This document shows, in pieces, positions 13,167 to 23,528 of a stretch of DNA of 64,000 nucleotides. Both the position numbers and the translations under genes were made by a program. Origin of the DNA: Cepaea nemoralis. Lineage: Eukaryota > Mollusca > Gastropoda > Stylommatophora > Helicidae. How positions within the stretch are numbered: position 1 is the stretch's first letter; the number at the start of each line of letters is the position of its first letter. The notes beneath the pieces were generated by a model. The model was not told where the DNA came from, searched no databases, and worked only from the letters and a program-made list of their open reading frames with translations. The stretch spans positions 62,001 through 126,000 of the forward strand of contig JACEFZ010017423.1 in the NCBI GenBank assembly GCA_014155875.1, in the 5' to 3' direction.

Positions 13167-14259
13167 GAATACATCTTTGCTTTATTGACTATACAAAGGC
13201 TTTTGATAGTTAGACATGTCAACATAGTGGATATGCTTGCAGATCTACAAATTGATGGGAAAGACATTAGACTTACAATTTTAAAAAAAAACATATATTG
13301 GAAACACCAAGCTGCCAAAGGATTGATAATGAAGTGGGACAATATCAACCTATTAAGAGAGGTGTTAGGCAGGGATGTGTAATGTCTCCAGATCTTTTTT
13401 CCCTATACAGTGAAAATATTTTCAGAAATGTAGAAGACATAAATGGAATCAGCATTGGAGGACAAAACATAAATAACATTAGATTTGCAGATGATACAGT
13501 ATTGATTGCAGACAATGCACAGGATCTGCAACAATTAGTAGACGCTGTTGTTGTCCACAGTGAGCAGCTGGGGTTGGAATTAAATTGTAAGAAGACACAG
13601 GTTATGGTCGCCACTAGGAAGAACGAAGTACAACAATGTAATATACAAGTAAATTCTTCAACAAGTGAATCGGTACAATTATCTCGGAACAGTCATAACA
13701 TCTGATGGGAGATGCCTTGAAGAGATTAGAACAAGAATCGCCATGGCGAAAGTAGCCTTTAGCAAGATGAAAAACATTCTGACCAATTAAAAGATGTCAA
13801 TTGAAACGAGGAAAAGAGTGTTGACGGGATACATATAGCCTGTTCTTTTGTATGGATGTGAAACTTGGACAATGAGCAGTCAAACTGAAAAACATCCGAT
13901 GGCTGCAGAAATGTGGTTTCTGAGGAAAATGCAAAGAATACCATGGACAGATAGAAAAACCAATGACCAAGTACTACAGGAGACAAATGAAATTCGTAGA
14001 TTGATTAGAGAATTAGACGTAGACAGTCGCAGTTTTTTGGACATGTTATGAGAAGAAATAGATTGGAGAACTTAGTGACAACTGGCAAGATCGAAGGGAA
14101 CAGAGCAAGAGGAAGACCGAGAGGAAAATATCTGGATGGCTTGGCCACATGGCATGGACGAGACAAGAACACTGAGCTGATCCACGACTCTGGTGATCGA
14201 GTGAAATGGCGAGTCATGACCGCCCACGCTTTCCGGCATGGCACATGATTGATTGATTG
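13167..14259 (+). mobile_element. RTE-type LINE, 5'-truncated, with 9-bp TSD
   Basis: Flanked by agaatgccc (13158-13166 and 14260-14268) inside R1. The frames encode the second half of an RTE/BovB-like RT: 'GKDIRLTILKKNIYWK', then 'GCVMSPDLFSLYSENIFRN', then 'NINNIRFADDTVLIADNAQD' with the catalytic A-D-D near 13488. A C-terminal segment follows with 'YGCETWTMSSQ', 'RIPWTDRKTNDQVL' and 'GRPRGKYLDGLATWHGRDKN', ending at '...FRHGT' and a stop. The 3' end is a (TGAT)n tail, typical of RTE elements that end in short tandem repeats rather than poly(A). Frameshifts (for example near 13700 and 14045) and stops make it inactive. The endonuclease and the RT N-terminus were never inserted. Confidence 0.9.
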
Positions 14260-14268
14260 AGAATGCCC

Positions 14269-14395
14269 TTCATTTGTGATATTATCTACCACATGAGGTC
14301 ACATACTGGACATCTAAGATATGGCAATTACTTATTAAATTTTTTTAGAAGCTGTTGATCAGAATGGCCATTTTTCTTTTTAAATATTATGCTAT
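14269..14395 (+). repeat. R1 copy b, third part
   Basis: Continues 'ttcatttgtgatattatc...' from R1 and ends in atattatgctat (14384-14395), the TSD of the next insertion. Confidence 0.75.
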
Positions 14396-14740
14396 CCATC
14401 CATCTTTCATGTGCCATGCCGGTAAGCGTGGGCGGTCATGGTCTGCCATCTCACTCAATCACCAGTGTCGTGGATCAGCTCCGTTTTTCTGTCTCGACCA
14501 TGCCACAAGGCCAAGTCATCCAGGTACGTGCTTCTAGGTCTTCCCCTTGGTCTGTTCCCCTCGATCTTACCAGTTGTTACCAAGTTCTCGAGATCATTTC
14601 TTCTCATAACATGCCCAAAAAATTGTGACTGTCTACGTCTAATGTCTCTAATCAGTTTACGGTTTTCATTTGTTTCTTGAAGAACTTTTTCATTGGTCTT
14701 TCTGGCTGTCCATTGTATTCTTTGCATTTTCCTCTATACT
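14396..14740 (-). mobile_element. RTE-type LINE 3' fragment, with 12-bp TSD
   Basis: Flanked by atattatgctat at 14384-14395 and 14741-14752. On the minus strand the frame 14727-14455 reads 'MQRIQWTARKTNEKVLQETN', 'FFGHVMRRNDLENLVTTGKI' and 'GRPRSTYLDDLALWHGRDRK', the same C-terminal tail as the insertion at 13167-14259. The (ATGG/GATG) tail lies on the left at 14396-14405. It is a 345-bp extreme 5' truncation with an uninterrupted frame over most of its length, so it may be fairly young. Confidence 0.88.
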
Positions 14741-14752
14741 ATATTATGCTAT

Positions 14753-14890
14753 ACGTTCCTCAAACTAACTATTTGCATTAAACAGCTTTCATTTATACTC
14801 CAATAAATTATTTTTTGTCTCCCTTGTTTCTTAAACATTTCATTTCATTTCAATTTATTTCCCTTGAGACAATGATTTCCTAGTATACTA
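14753..14890 (+). repeat. R1 copy b, final part
   Basis: Continues R1 ('tttgcattaaacagc', then 'ttgtctcccttg') after the RTE fragment. It is replaced by R2 at about 14890. Confidence 0.65.
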
Positions 14891-14892
14891 AA

Positions 14893-15225
14893 ATATGCCA
14901 GGTAAGAAATCGTGTCACATATTGCTTGTGGCTGCTGTGTTTAAAGAAAATGAAATGTTTTGGAGATGTATAAAAACAAGGGCAGTCTGTGTTATCGTTG
15001 TGTAATAAAGCGATTCCGCTTGAACTTTCAGTGCGTCATATTCGGGGTGAGGGTATCGTTCAGTGCACGAGCTGGTCGGGCTTCAACGTTGACTTCCCGT
15101 TCAGAAAACAATGGCAAGCTACTGAATCATGCATCTTGTATACAAACGCAAAATGGTGTTGGGGTTTATCGCAACGTCCTGCAAAAGCCATATAACATTT
15201 TCTTTTAAAACATGAAATTTTGGAA
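14893..15225 (+). repeat. Repeat R2, full-looking copy
   Basis: Similar to 31955-32400. It carries 'tataaaaac' at 14969 and 'aataaa' at 15004, a promoter plus polyadenylation-signal spacing that resembles a small LTR, but it has no TG...CA ends with TSD that I can fix. Both full copies are followed by 'atggag', CAT repeats and an antisense RTE. Confidence 0.6.
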
Positions 15226-15246
15226 AAGGTAAGTATGGAGGAAAGT

Positions 15247-15304
15247 GCAACATCATCATCATCATCATCATCAACATCATCATCATCATCATCATCATCA
15301 TCTT

Positions 15305-15340
<36 letters not shown>
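15247..15340 (+). repeat. (CAT)n microsatellite
   Basis: ATC/CAT trinucleotide run with a few interruptions. Confidence 0.95.
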
Positions 15341-16110
15341 ATGCCATGACGGTAAGAGTCGCGTTCATGTTTCACCATCTCACACGATCACCAGAGTCGT
15401 AGATCAGCTCTGTGTTCTTGTCTCGGCCATGTCACTTGGTCAAGCCATCCAGGCATATATTCAATGCCTTTCCTCTTATTCTTTCCCCCTCAGTCTTGCC
15501 AGTTGTCACCCTGTTCTCCCATTTATTTATTCTTATAACATGTCCACAAAAGTGTGACTGTCTACGTCTAATTTCTCTAATCAGTTTACAGTTTTGATTT
15601 GTTTCTTTTATGACTTGGTCATTGGTTTTTCTGTCTGTCCATGGTATTCGTTGCATTTTCCGCAGGAAACATATTTCCACAGCCATTAGATGTTGTTCAG
15701 GTTGTCTGCTAATTATCCACGCTTCACATCCATACAAAAGCACAGGTTCTATGTAGCACCTCAACACTCTTTTTCTCGTTGTAAATGACATCTTTTTATT
15801 GGTCAGTATGATTTTTCATCTTGCAAAAGGCTGCCTTCGCCATGGCGATTCTTGTTCTATTCTATTCACGGCATCTCCCATCGGATGTTATGACTGTTCC
15901 GAGATAATTGTGCCGATTCACTTGTTTAAGAATATCCCCATTTAATTGTACATTACATTGAGATGTTTCCTTCTTCCTAGTGACGGCCATAATCTGTGTC
16001 TTCTTACAATGTGTATCTAACCCAAGTTGTTCACTGTGTGCGGCAACGGCATATACTCAGTGTTACAGATCCTGCTAATGTTCTCAAATCAAAACTGCAT
16101 CATTCGCATA
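15341..16110 (-). pseudogene. RTE-type LINE fragment, antisense
   Basis: The minus-strand frame 15791-15432 reads 'RKRVLRCYIEPVLLYGCEAW', then 'EICFLRKMQRIPWTDRKTND' and 'LIREIRRRQSHFCGHVI', the C-terminal domain of the RTE family seen at 42901-44769. Farther right (15800-16100) broken frames match the RT palm-to-thumb region, reaching the 'DTV/ADD' region at ~16085-16110. There it runs straight into the 46-bp minisatellite built from the next RT segment. The tail end at 15341 is only weakly preserved. It is non-functional. Confidence 0.85.
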
Positions 16111-16390
16111 TCTAATGTAATTAATGTTACGCCCCACAATTGCGATTCCTCTCATATCTAATGTTATTGATGTTACGTCCCCTAATTGTGATTCCTCACA
16201 TATCTAATGTTATTGATGTTACGTCCCCCAATGGTGATTCCTCACATATCTAATGTTATTGATGTCACGTCCCTCAACGATGATTTCTGTCATACCTAAT
16301 GTTATTGATGTTACGTCCCCCAATGATGTTTCCGCTCATATATAATGTTATTGATGTTACGTCCCCCAATGATGATTCCTCTCATATAGA
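16111..16390 (+). repeat. 46-bp minisatellite derived from an RTE RT motif
   Basis: Six tandem units start at about 16111, 16157, 16203, 16249, 16295 and 16341, each containing 'tctaatgttattgatgtt' and 'gtcccccaat' plus 'gattcct'. The reverse complement of RTE coding sequence just upstream of the catalytic ADD (13443-13485) matches about 39 bp of the unit. The unit thus equals the codons for G-I-x-I-G-G...I-N-N-I-R. The 46-bp length is not a multiple of three, so it is not a protein repeat. Confidence 0.9.
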
Positions 16391-17860
16391 GTACAAAGAA
16401 GTCGGAAAAGAGGAAGACCACAACGTAGATGGATTCTTGATGTGATAAATAGTTTACACATGACAGCAAGAAAGACATTCAATTGAGAGACATTTCAATA
16501 GACTGTTATGGGAGTAAAGGTCAAGACAGGACAAGCGAACTAGGTTACGTCACCTGCCTCGCGATCCGAAGGTTGTGGATTCGATTCCGGCGTAAGTCGT
16601 TTGGGTCACGTGTGCAGTTTTCTCTGAGAGACCCTGGGGCTTGTCGCTGGAGTTGCGTAGTTCGTTGTTTGTGCTACGCATTCGGCATGCCGACCTGCGG
16701 AAAGATACTCAGCCATATGGAATAAACCCGGTGAAAATAAGTCGATCCTTGTTCCTTTACACAGATTCGGTTCCAAACAAAAAGTAGGTTTAGACATAAC
16801 AAAAATAGCTGAAAATGATAAGTAGGGAGGTTGTGTCACAGTTATGATATAATGCCGAGACAGTGATGAACAGATCATGTAAGGGGTAAGACACGGAAGT
16901 TTGTTGTCATCACATTCTTGTATTAGAAAGCAAATTAAGGTAAACCATTTTGTATGTTCGACGTCTGAGAGTCATTGCAGCTGAACACCAGAAACGGCGA
17001 CTTGTCTTTGCTAGGATCAAGTATAACTCTAGCGTTAGGCAAACATCAGCGACTGTCGTAATCCACTCGTTTATCAAAGACGAAAATTCATATCATCTGT
17101 TTCTTCACGCCATTAGAGTATCTACGACCATATTTGCTATCATTATAAGGCACGTACACATGTGCCTGCCAAAAATATTAATTATAAGTTCATCCAATAT
17201 GTAGAGAATAAACGTATATTGAATAGCATATAATAAGCCGTAGGAAGACTGCCCTTCATTTGAGATATTATATCCACTACATTAGGTCACATATGGGCAT
17301 CTACGATATCGCAATTACTTTAAAGTATTTTAGTAGCTTTAATCAGAGTGGAAATATCTCTAATTAAATCGCATGCGATACTCTCTTCAAATTAAATATA
17401 TTTGCATTAAACAGCCTTAATTTATACTCCAATAAATTATCTTCTCTTGTCTCCCTTGTACCTTAAAAATGTATCTAAATTTATTTCCCTTGAAACTGTA
17501 AATTCCTATTATACACACTTTTACTTATAAAACATTACAATGAGTGAAACGAGATGCAATATTCAGAAGAAAAGTAACGGCTGCTGCAGGATATAACAAC
17601 AGGAAATAAATACAAGCTAGGTATGTATAACTCCAACCAAACAGTCAGATATACTAAACACGGACACAGTGTACATACCTTACAACGAACTCGACAATGA
17701 TGAACATAATTAGATTTTAAGGAGAAACATTAAAAAGGGGGTGGGGGTGAGTTGGAATATAATTTAAAAATACAAATAATTATACTACGACATAATGACA
17801 CACGCGAAAGTTGACACTGGGGTCCATTGTGGACTGTTTTTGTTGTAGCTGTTATTGCTA
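16384..17860 (+). repeat. LINE tail, tRNA-like head and R1 copy c
   Basis: 16395-16500 encodes 'KRGRPQRRWILDVINSLHM', a common LINE C-terminal motif. 16523-16730 is the tRNA-like head with B-box 'gattcgattcc' (16579-16589). 16740-17860 is R1, ending 'gttgacactggggtccatt'. The same three parts in the same order make up 56960-58920. Confidence 0.75.
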
Positions 17861-18030
17861 GGTTTATTATATGCATGGTGTTGTTATGTTGTTATTGTTG
17901 TTATTATTATTGCTGTATGTCGTGATTGTTATTATTAATATTAATATTTATACATGTTATTATTGTTGTTATTGTTATTGCTGTTAATGTTTTTGTTATT
18001 GTTATTGCGAATGTTGTTATTGTTGATTGA
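17860..18030 (+). repeat. TTG/TTA microsatellite after R1
   Basis: Degenerate (TTG)n/(TTA)n, as after the other R1 copies. Confidence 0.85.
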
Positions 18031-18800
18031 CATATGCCTGGGTCATTGACATTGAGGTGAGTGACCTTTATAGCGGGACTACGAGAAAAACAACCAGCCA
18101 TGAGAAATAATAGTGAGGGTGAGTGGAGACCCCAGGGTGGATGGGGAGAGAGACAGATTTAGGCTGGGGTGTAATGTTGTGGGGAGCCCAGGCAGGGGCT
18201 ACACAGTAGGGCTAAAAGACAGTGGAAGCTGGGACCGACTGAGTGTCGGGTCGCTGTGGACAGTTGATGTTTAGACTCCGAGCGGGGCAGGAGTCGAAGG
18301 ATAGAAGCGGAGTGAGAAAGACAGCTCCGTCCTGTGTTGTGCTGTTCTCCGAGTTTTTAATGCAGGCCTAAAACCCAGTGGGGGTTGTATAGTTAATGGA
18401 GGTCTGAACCCAGAGTGGGTTGAATAGCTAGCGGAGACTAGACCCAGTGTGTAGGTTGTGATATGTGAGGTCCAGCTGTGAATAGTAGCTGGATAACTGG
18501 TTTATGAATGGGAGATTCATAAGGCCGTGAGAAGACAGTGATGTGTGTGTGTTAAGTTGTGAGAAATATATGGATATTCTATGGATTATATTGTTTCTGG
18601 ATATAGAGTTGTGTTCCGTTTGTCCGTGTTCTTTCTGCAATCAAGGATTATGTGCGCCAACTCAATCTTGTTTAATGACTGGTGGATGTGGACTGCGAGG
18701 GTGAGTTATATTGTAAGACAGTTAGATAGCTCAATTGACACACCAGGAGTATCGTTACCTAGACAACGACCATATCACGCACTTATCATTAAGAACTTCG
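18031..18800 (+). other. Unassigned G-rich insertion within the microsatellite
   Basis: The TTG tract is interrupted by ~770 bp of G-rich, C-poor sequence with no conserved frame. It includes a weak repeat of about 45 bp around 'cccagtgggggttgtatag' (18369-18460). It may be a solo LTR or other non-autonomous element. No matching termini were found. Confidence 0.35.
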
Positions 18801-18985
18801 TGATATTGATTTTGATGTCGTCACTGTTATTGTTATTCTTTTTACTGTTGTTATTATATTTCTGTTGTATTGATGTTCTTGTTGTTATTTCTCCTTTTGT
18901 TGTGTTATTATTGCTGCTGTTATTGTTACTTTTGTTATTGTTGTTTTGGGTGTTTTTATTATTATTGGGAGGGGGGGGGGGGGGG
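18800..18985 (+). repeat. TTG microsatellite and G-run
   Basis: Resumed (TTG)n/(TTA)n, ending in a run of about 20 G at 18966-18985. Confidence 0.85.
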
Positions 18986-18989
18986 TACA

Positions 18990-20034
18990 GGGTGTCAGGC
19001 ATTGGTAGCACCTTTGGTAAGGATGACTCTCATGTCCTTTCAGGACCCATCCCCCACTGGTCCAAGCCTGACACCCAGCTCGTGCCTGTGGCTCCTAGTA
19101 GCTGTCAGCATGTGACAGCGGCCACCCACGGGCAACAGCTGTGAGAGGCTGGCTAAACCAGGCATGGGTATCCGATTTGGTGTCAAACCAAGAGGTAAAC
19201 TAGGGTATGCCTTCCCAGCATGTGAAGACAGGATTCGGCAGACTGCGAGGAAGAAATCATTCCTGATTCAACGGGCAAGACGGCGTTTACCTGCAAAGCG
19301 TTGTGGAACGTAATGAGCACGGCAAGGCACGTATAGTGCCCTGGTCATCCACTGCACCTGTATTCGTCTCCAGTCGTCTCGACTTGTCTTGTCACTGGAC
19401 TCAGATGGACTCAGGCGAGAGAGTGAGGTCGACGAATTGCGCAACTCTTCCTCACTTTAATCCAAGTCATCGCGCAAGTCATTCTTCATCCAACGTCATA
19501 TATCACCTTCAAGCCCTGTGGCGATGGGCGAGCGGCAAAGCGGCAGGCGTGGGTACGCTGGCAGCCGTAGTCGCAGACCTGCACACAGGCGGCTCAGGCC
19601 ATATGGTCGTCTTCTACTGACCGGAGCAGCAGTGGGATTCGGCAGCCCCCTGAGCGACTGAGCAGCCCTCTATAGGAACACACTGCTCACCTCCATAGCA
19701 TGAGGAAGGGGCTAGAAAAGGTGCCCTAAACATCGTCTGCTCCATCACTACCTAACCAGCTAGCCGCGGTTGGTGGGTACCCTTAACTGCGGTCGACATA
19801 CAAACAAAGATAAAACAAGCAAAGCTAAAAGAGTAAACCATATTCCCTTAACAATTGGAACTTGGAATGTACGCACCCTACTTGACAGAGACGGCGCGTC
19901 GGGTCTAGAGAGACGAACAGCACTGACTGGGAGAAAGCTAGGCAGATACAACATCGACATTGCAGCCTTGAGCGAGACACGACTTGCAGAAGAAGGCCAA
20001 ATCTGTGAAATAGGTGCCGGGTACACATTTTTCT
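18990..20034 (+). pseudogene. LINE A: 5' region and endonuclease start
   Basis: Begins soon after the G-run with a ~770-bp 5' region carrying a short frame, including 'ACEDRIRQTARKKSFLIQRA' (near 19228-19287), that is also present in the minus-strand fragment 48059-48262. The endonuclease frame from 19770 reads 'LTIGTWNVRTLLDRDG' then 'YNIDIAALSETRLAEEGQI' (the catalytic Glu of apurinic-type endonucleases), reaching 'GAGYTFF' where LINE B interrupts at 20034. The endonuclease would nick target DNA to prime reverse transcription. The protein continues at 20634 and 28571. The RT resembles an RTE-like or related clade; the exact clade is not assigned. Confidence 0.8.
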
Positions 20035-20621
20035 ACCTACAGGGGACTCAACACCAGAAATATCATCTAGAATCGCACTGGCATCTAGTGCCTTCAATAA
20101 GCTGTCAAACATCTGGAAGTCAAAGACACTCAGCAAACACACAAAACTTAAAATCTTCAACTCTTGTGTGATTCCAGTGTTAATGTATGGATGTGAAAGT
20201 TGGAAATCAACGGTAGCTTTAGATAAAAAAATAGACAATTTTGAGAACAAATGTCTTAGAAGACTTCTAAACATCCACTGGACAGACTTCAGAACCAATT
20301 CGCAAATAAGACAAGAGACTAAGCAAGATACAGTATCCAATTTCATAAGAAGACGCCGTTGGAACTACATCGGCCATGTACTCAGAATGGACAAGTCAAG
20401 ACTCCCCTACCAAGCCCTCATATGGTCACCAGTAGGGAAAAGAAAACGGGGAAGACCAAGAGAGACCCTGCGTAGAACCATCATTAGAGAAGGCTCATTC
20501 AATGGCCAAGTAAATATCCAAGATCTACAACAGGTAGCAGCGAACCGCCAGGCATGGAGAGACAGGACTTCTGCCCTATGCGCCGCCTTAGGCTCAAGAG
20601 GAAAGACTAACTAACTAACTA
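20035..20621 (+). mobile_element. LINE B, 5'-truncated, with 12-bp TSD
   Basis: Flanked by acacatttttct at 20023-20034 and 20622-20633. The frame 20168-20614 encodes the post-RT tail of a LINE protein: 'IPVLMYGCESWKSTVALDKK', 'RRLLNIHWTDFRTNSQIRQE', 'NYIGHVLRMDKSRLPYQAL' and 'KRKRGRPRETLRRTIIREG', then 'NRQAWRDRTSALCAA' and a stop. A tail of CTAA repeats ('gactaactaactaacta') forms the 3' end. This 148-codon frame is open; upstream, 20050-20167 reads in another frame as the region just before it. There is no catalytic RT core, so the copy is dead on arrival. Confidence 0.9.
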
Positions 20622-20633
20622 ACACATTTTTCT

Positions 20634-20721
20634 GGAGTGGAAGGAAAATCGAGGAAAGACGCCAATCCGGTGTGGGATTTGCCATTAAGTCGGCAAATTA
20701 GCTGGATTTCCAAAGGCTATA
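20634..20721 (+). pseudogene. LINE A: middle endonuclease piece
   Basis: 88 bp between LINE B and the Gmr1-like element. It continues the endonuclease frame ('WSGRKIEERRQSGVGFAIKS', matching the usual W-S-G...G-V-G-F motif) with one in-frame TAG. It ends in ctata (20717-20721), the TSD of the next insertion, and resumes at 28571. Confidence 0.85.
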
Positions 20722-21162
20722 TGTCAGAGCCTAGCAGCGACATCGTTACGGCACCCGGCGGACAAGAGTTGTCGGCTGGCAAGTTTCTTACCTGACACGC
20801 GACCAGCGCTGACGACAGACGACGCAAAGCCACGTGACCCCACCTGAGGCAGTGGGCAGTGTGTGTGTTAATCTCAGACCAAGCTGGGACTGGACATCTG
20901 AGCGGACGTGTGTGTCGAGAGCAAGGCGTTTTGTGTGAATCTCCGTGGTTGTGAGCTGAACGACTGATATTGTGAGCGTCAGACCTATGAGCTGTATTGT
21001 GGTAGTGAGTTGTTATATGTTGTACATTGCTGTAACGATTGTTATGTATTTAATGTGGTAATAAATCCATATAACTTGTGTTGCTGTGTCTTATGTCGAA
21101 TCACGTTGTACTTGTACTGTCTCACATGTGTTAGCCAACGAGCCTAATATAAGATCCTGACA
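20722..21162 (+). repeat. 5' LTR of the Gmr1-like element
   Basis: 441 bp, TGTCAGAGCC to AGATCCTGACA. 'aataaatcc' at about 21060 is a polyadenylation-type signal conserved in the LTRs of the deleted copy. No TATA box was identified with certainty. Confidence 0.93.
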
Positions 21163-22019
21163 TGTGTGGACGTGGGTTGCTCGTCATTATTTAAGAACCT
21201 AATATATTTAGACGTGTGTTGTTCGTCTTTGTGATTTAAAACTATAATTCTTGTACTTGTAAAATTTGTCAAGGTTATAGTGATGTACATGTGATCGGAA
21301 AAGTCTCAGTGTGATCCATTACTACATTGTCTAAATATGTTTAAGATCATTAGTAAATGTACAGTACATATTGTTTGAGCCTGTAAACGTGTTAAACATT
21401 TGTGATTTGTTAAACTTGTCACCGTTCGACCTTGTCAACCTTGTGATTTTGCCGCCATTTTGACCTTGTCGCCATCTTGTAAACTTGATGTCTTTGTCCT
21501 TACTGAATGTCATCTTGATGTAAGTGATGTGTCATCAATGTTATTGAGTGTTCAAATACAGATAGATTGTTTTTGTGTATTGAGTTTGTGGAACGCAAAG
21601 AGTTTTGGAAAGAGTGTAACTTCTGTTGAAAGAAACACTGTTGACGACAAATTTACGACATACAATTATACTCGACGCCATCCAAACCAAATCAACACTT
21701 AGTGACTTACAGGCACACACCAACAAACACACGCTAACTTATTTCTCTCCAAAAACAAAGCAGGTTTTTGCGTACCATCCATAACCCTGCCGTAGAGGTC
21801 ATTAGTGGTTCTGAAGTACGACCTTACAGTTTTCTAGCCCGATTGCCCAACCTTTCGTCACCATATCCAAGGGCACTTGAGTATATTTTTTCTTCACTTC
21901 AACTTTACGTATGCATTAGTAGGCACGCATCGTATAGTCATATCAATTGTAAGTTGTTTTCCTACTAACCATTTACATCATATTGTCTGATTGATTTTCA
22001 TTGACATATTTTCTCCATC
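21163..22019 (+). other. 5' leader of the Gmr1-like element
   Basis: 857 bp of non-coding sequence from the LTR to the Gag ATG. The primer-binding site should start at 21163 ('tgtgtggacgtgggttgc'); I could not match it to a particular tRNA. The same leader occurs in the deleted copy (7976-8840). Confidence 0.7.
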
Positions 22020-23528
22020 ATGTCGTCATTATTTGATTTCATCGATATGGGTTTGAAATTAAAGTTGGAAGGTGATGAATTAACACAATGGAGTGAGAAG
22101 AAATACGCTGAGTACTGTGAACGCGAAGATAGAGCAGCAGAAAGAGCTCTAAAACAAGCAGAATTGACTGCCAAGCAAGCTGAGGCTGAAACAGCATTAA
22201 AGCAAGCCGAAGTAGAAATGGCTGCAAAGACAAAGCAAGCTGAGATAGACAGTGAACTTAAGAAAGCAGAAATAGCAGCTCAGAGTAAGAGGGAAGAACT
22301 TGAACTACAGTTGAAAATGAAACAACTGGACACTGAGACTGCAATGAATAAAGAGTCAAAGAAATCTGAAAGACTGGAAAAAGAAAACCAGTATAAAAAG
22401 TACCAAGGTATCGTTCGTAACTATACCTCGGGTGACTGCATAGCAGCCTTTACCCAAAATTTTGAGACTTTAATGGAACATTATCAAGTTCCACTTTCGG
22501 AATGGAATATTTTATATATGAGGAGTCTTTCTGGGGAACCTCTGAAAGTAATTGAAACCATCCCCAAAGACCTCAGAAAAGAGTACCATTACATTAAATC
22601 AAAAATAATGGCACATTTCATGCTAGATGAAGCAGGGTACAGAGAACAATTTAGTAAACTGAGTCCAAAGTCAACTCAAACGTTCTCTGACTACCTCTGT
22701 TTAGTCCGAGACATTTTCAGCAAATGGACTTCATCAGCCAAAATTAACAAAAATTATGATAAATTAGAAGATCTCATTATTCGAGATAAGGTTATTTCTT
22801 CTATCCCAACATCTTTTTCTAAGTTCTTGCAAGAGAATGAATGCACATGTGTGGAAGAAATGGAAAGACGTGGGTCGGCCTATTATACGGCAAATAAACA
22901 GTGTTTTGCCACTGAAGCTACTGACAGTAACTGGGTAGCAGCAGCCAACTATGAGAAAAACTATAGTAGGCAAAAACCAACCAGGCCTACCTCTGAAAAG
23001 TTTAGACATTGTGTTCATTGTAAAATGTCTCATTATTTGAACGAGATGTGCGATAAAAACCCAGGGTACCCAACATACTTGCAAAATATGGTAAACAGAC
23101 AAGACAGAGAACGTAAATCGTTCAAAAATGCACGTAAATGTTTTCTCTGCAAGGCTTACGGTCACCATCGTATTGATTGTAAAGGCAGGCAGATGACCAA
23201 CAAAGCCAATGCCGCCTTGTTCGATAGTTCAGCGTCAGAAGACGAAAATACAGAAAAACATCCTGTACATGTAGCACAGGCTTGTGACGTATTTAGTTCC
23301 AACACATGCACTGTCTGTAATACCTTCTTTGAAAATGGTATCTTAACATGCGGGCACGCCATCCCTATTGCTAATGAGGAAGGTAACTTAGTAATAGACT
23401 CAAAAGGCAAATTAGACATCTATCACGGGTACGTTAATGGCAAGTCTGCTACAGTACTTCGCGACACCGGGAGTACACTTATTGGCCTGAAAACAACATT
23501 CATAACACCTACAGACTACACATGGTAG
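22020..23528 (+). CDS. Gag-protease polyprotein of the Gmr1-like element
   Basis: 502 codons from ATG at 22020, the same start context as in the deleted copy. Residues ~30-145 are an Ala/Lys/Glu/Gln-rich coiled coil with KQAE-type units. Residues ~150-270 form a compact helical region typical of retrotransposon capsids ('GDCIAAFTQNFETLMEHYQV'). A first zinc segment, 'CVHCKMSHYLNEMC', is followed at about residue 378 by a canonical knuckle 'CFLCKAYGHHRIDC' (C-x2-C-x4-H-x4-C), for RNA binding. The aspartic protease follows with 'VLRDTGSTLIGLK' (D-T-G) near residue 481. The frame ends at a TAG at 23526. Relative to the deleted copy there is one extra base just before it, so ~65 more protease residues lie in the next frame (to 23727). 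Gag assembles the particle and the protease matures it. The stop could be a real mutation or a sequencing error. Confidence 0.9.
   Translation: MSSLFDFIDMGLKLKLEGDELTQWSEKKYAEYCEREDRAAERALKQAELTAKQAEAETALKQAEVEMAAKTKQAEIDSELKKAEIAAQSKREELELQLKMKQLDTETAMNKESKKSERLEKENQYKKYQGIVRNYTSGDCIAAFTQNFETLMEHYQVPLSEWNILYMRSLSGEPLKVIETIPKDLRKEYHYIKSKIMAHFMLDEAGYREQFSKLSPKSTQTFSDYLCLVRDIFSKWTSSAKINKNYDKLEDLIIRDKVISSIPTSFSKFLQENECTCVEEMERRGSAYYTANKQCFATEATDSNWVAAANYEKNYSRQKPTRPTSEKFRHCVHCKMSHYLNEMCDKNPGYPTYLQNMVNRQDRERKSFKNARKCFLCKAYGHHRIDCKGRQMTNKANAALFDSSASEDENTEKHPVHVAQACDVFSSNTCTVCNTFFENGILTCGHAIPIANEEGNLVIDSKGKLDIYHGYVNGKSATVLRDTGSTLIGLKTTFITPTDYTW

Noticed and set aside
16111..16390. Regular 46-bp repeats resembling a CRISPR array
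   Set aside because: The units are contiguous with no unique spacers, the DNA is eukaryotic, and the unit matches RT coding sequence.
19303..19620. A 105-codon frame in the LINE A 5' region
   Set aside because: Part is shared with the antisense fragment at 47851-48069, so it is LINE sequence and not a host gene.
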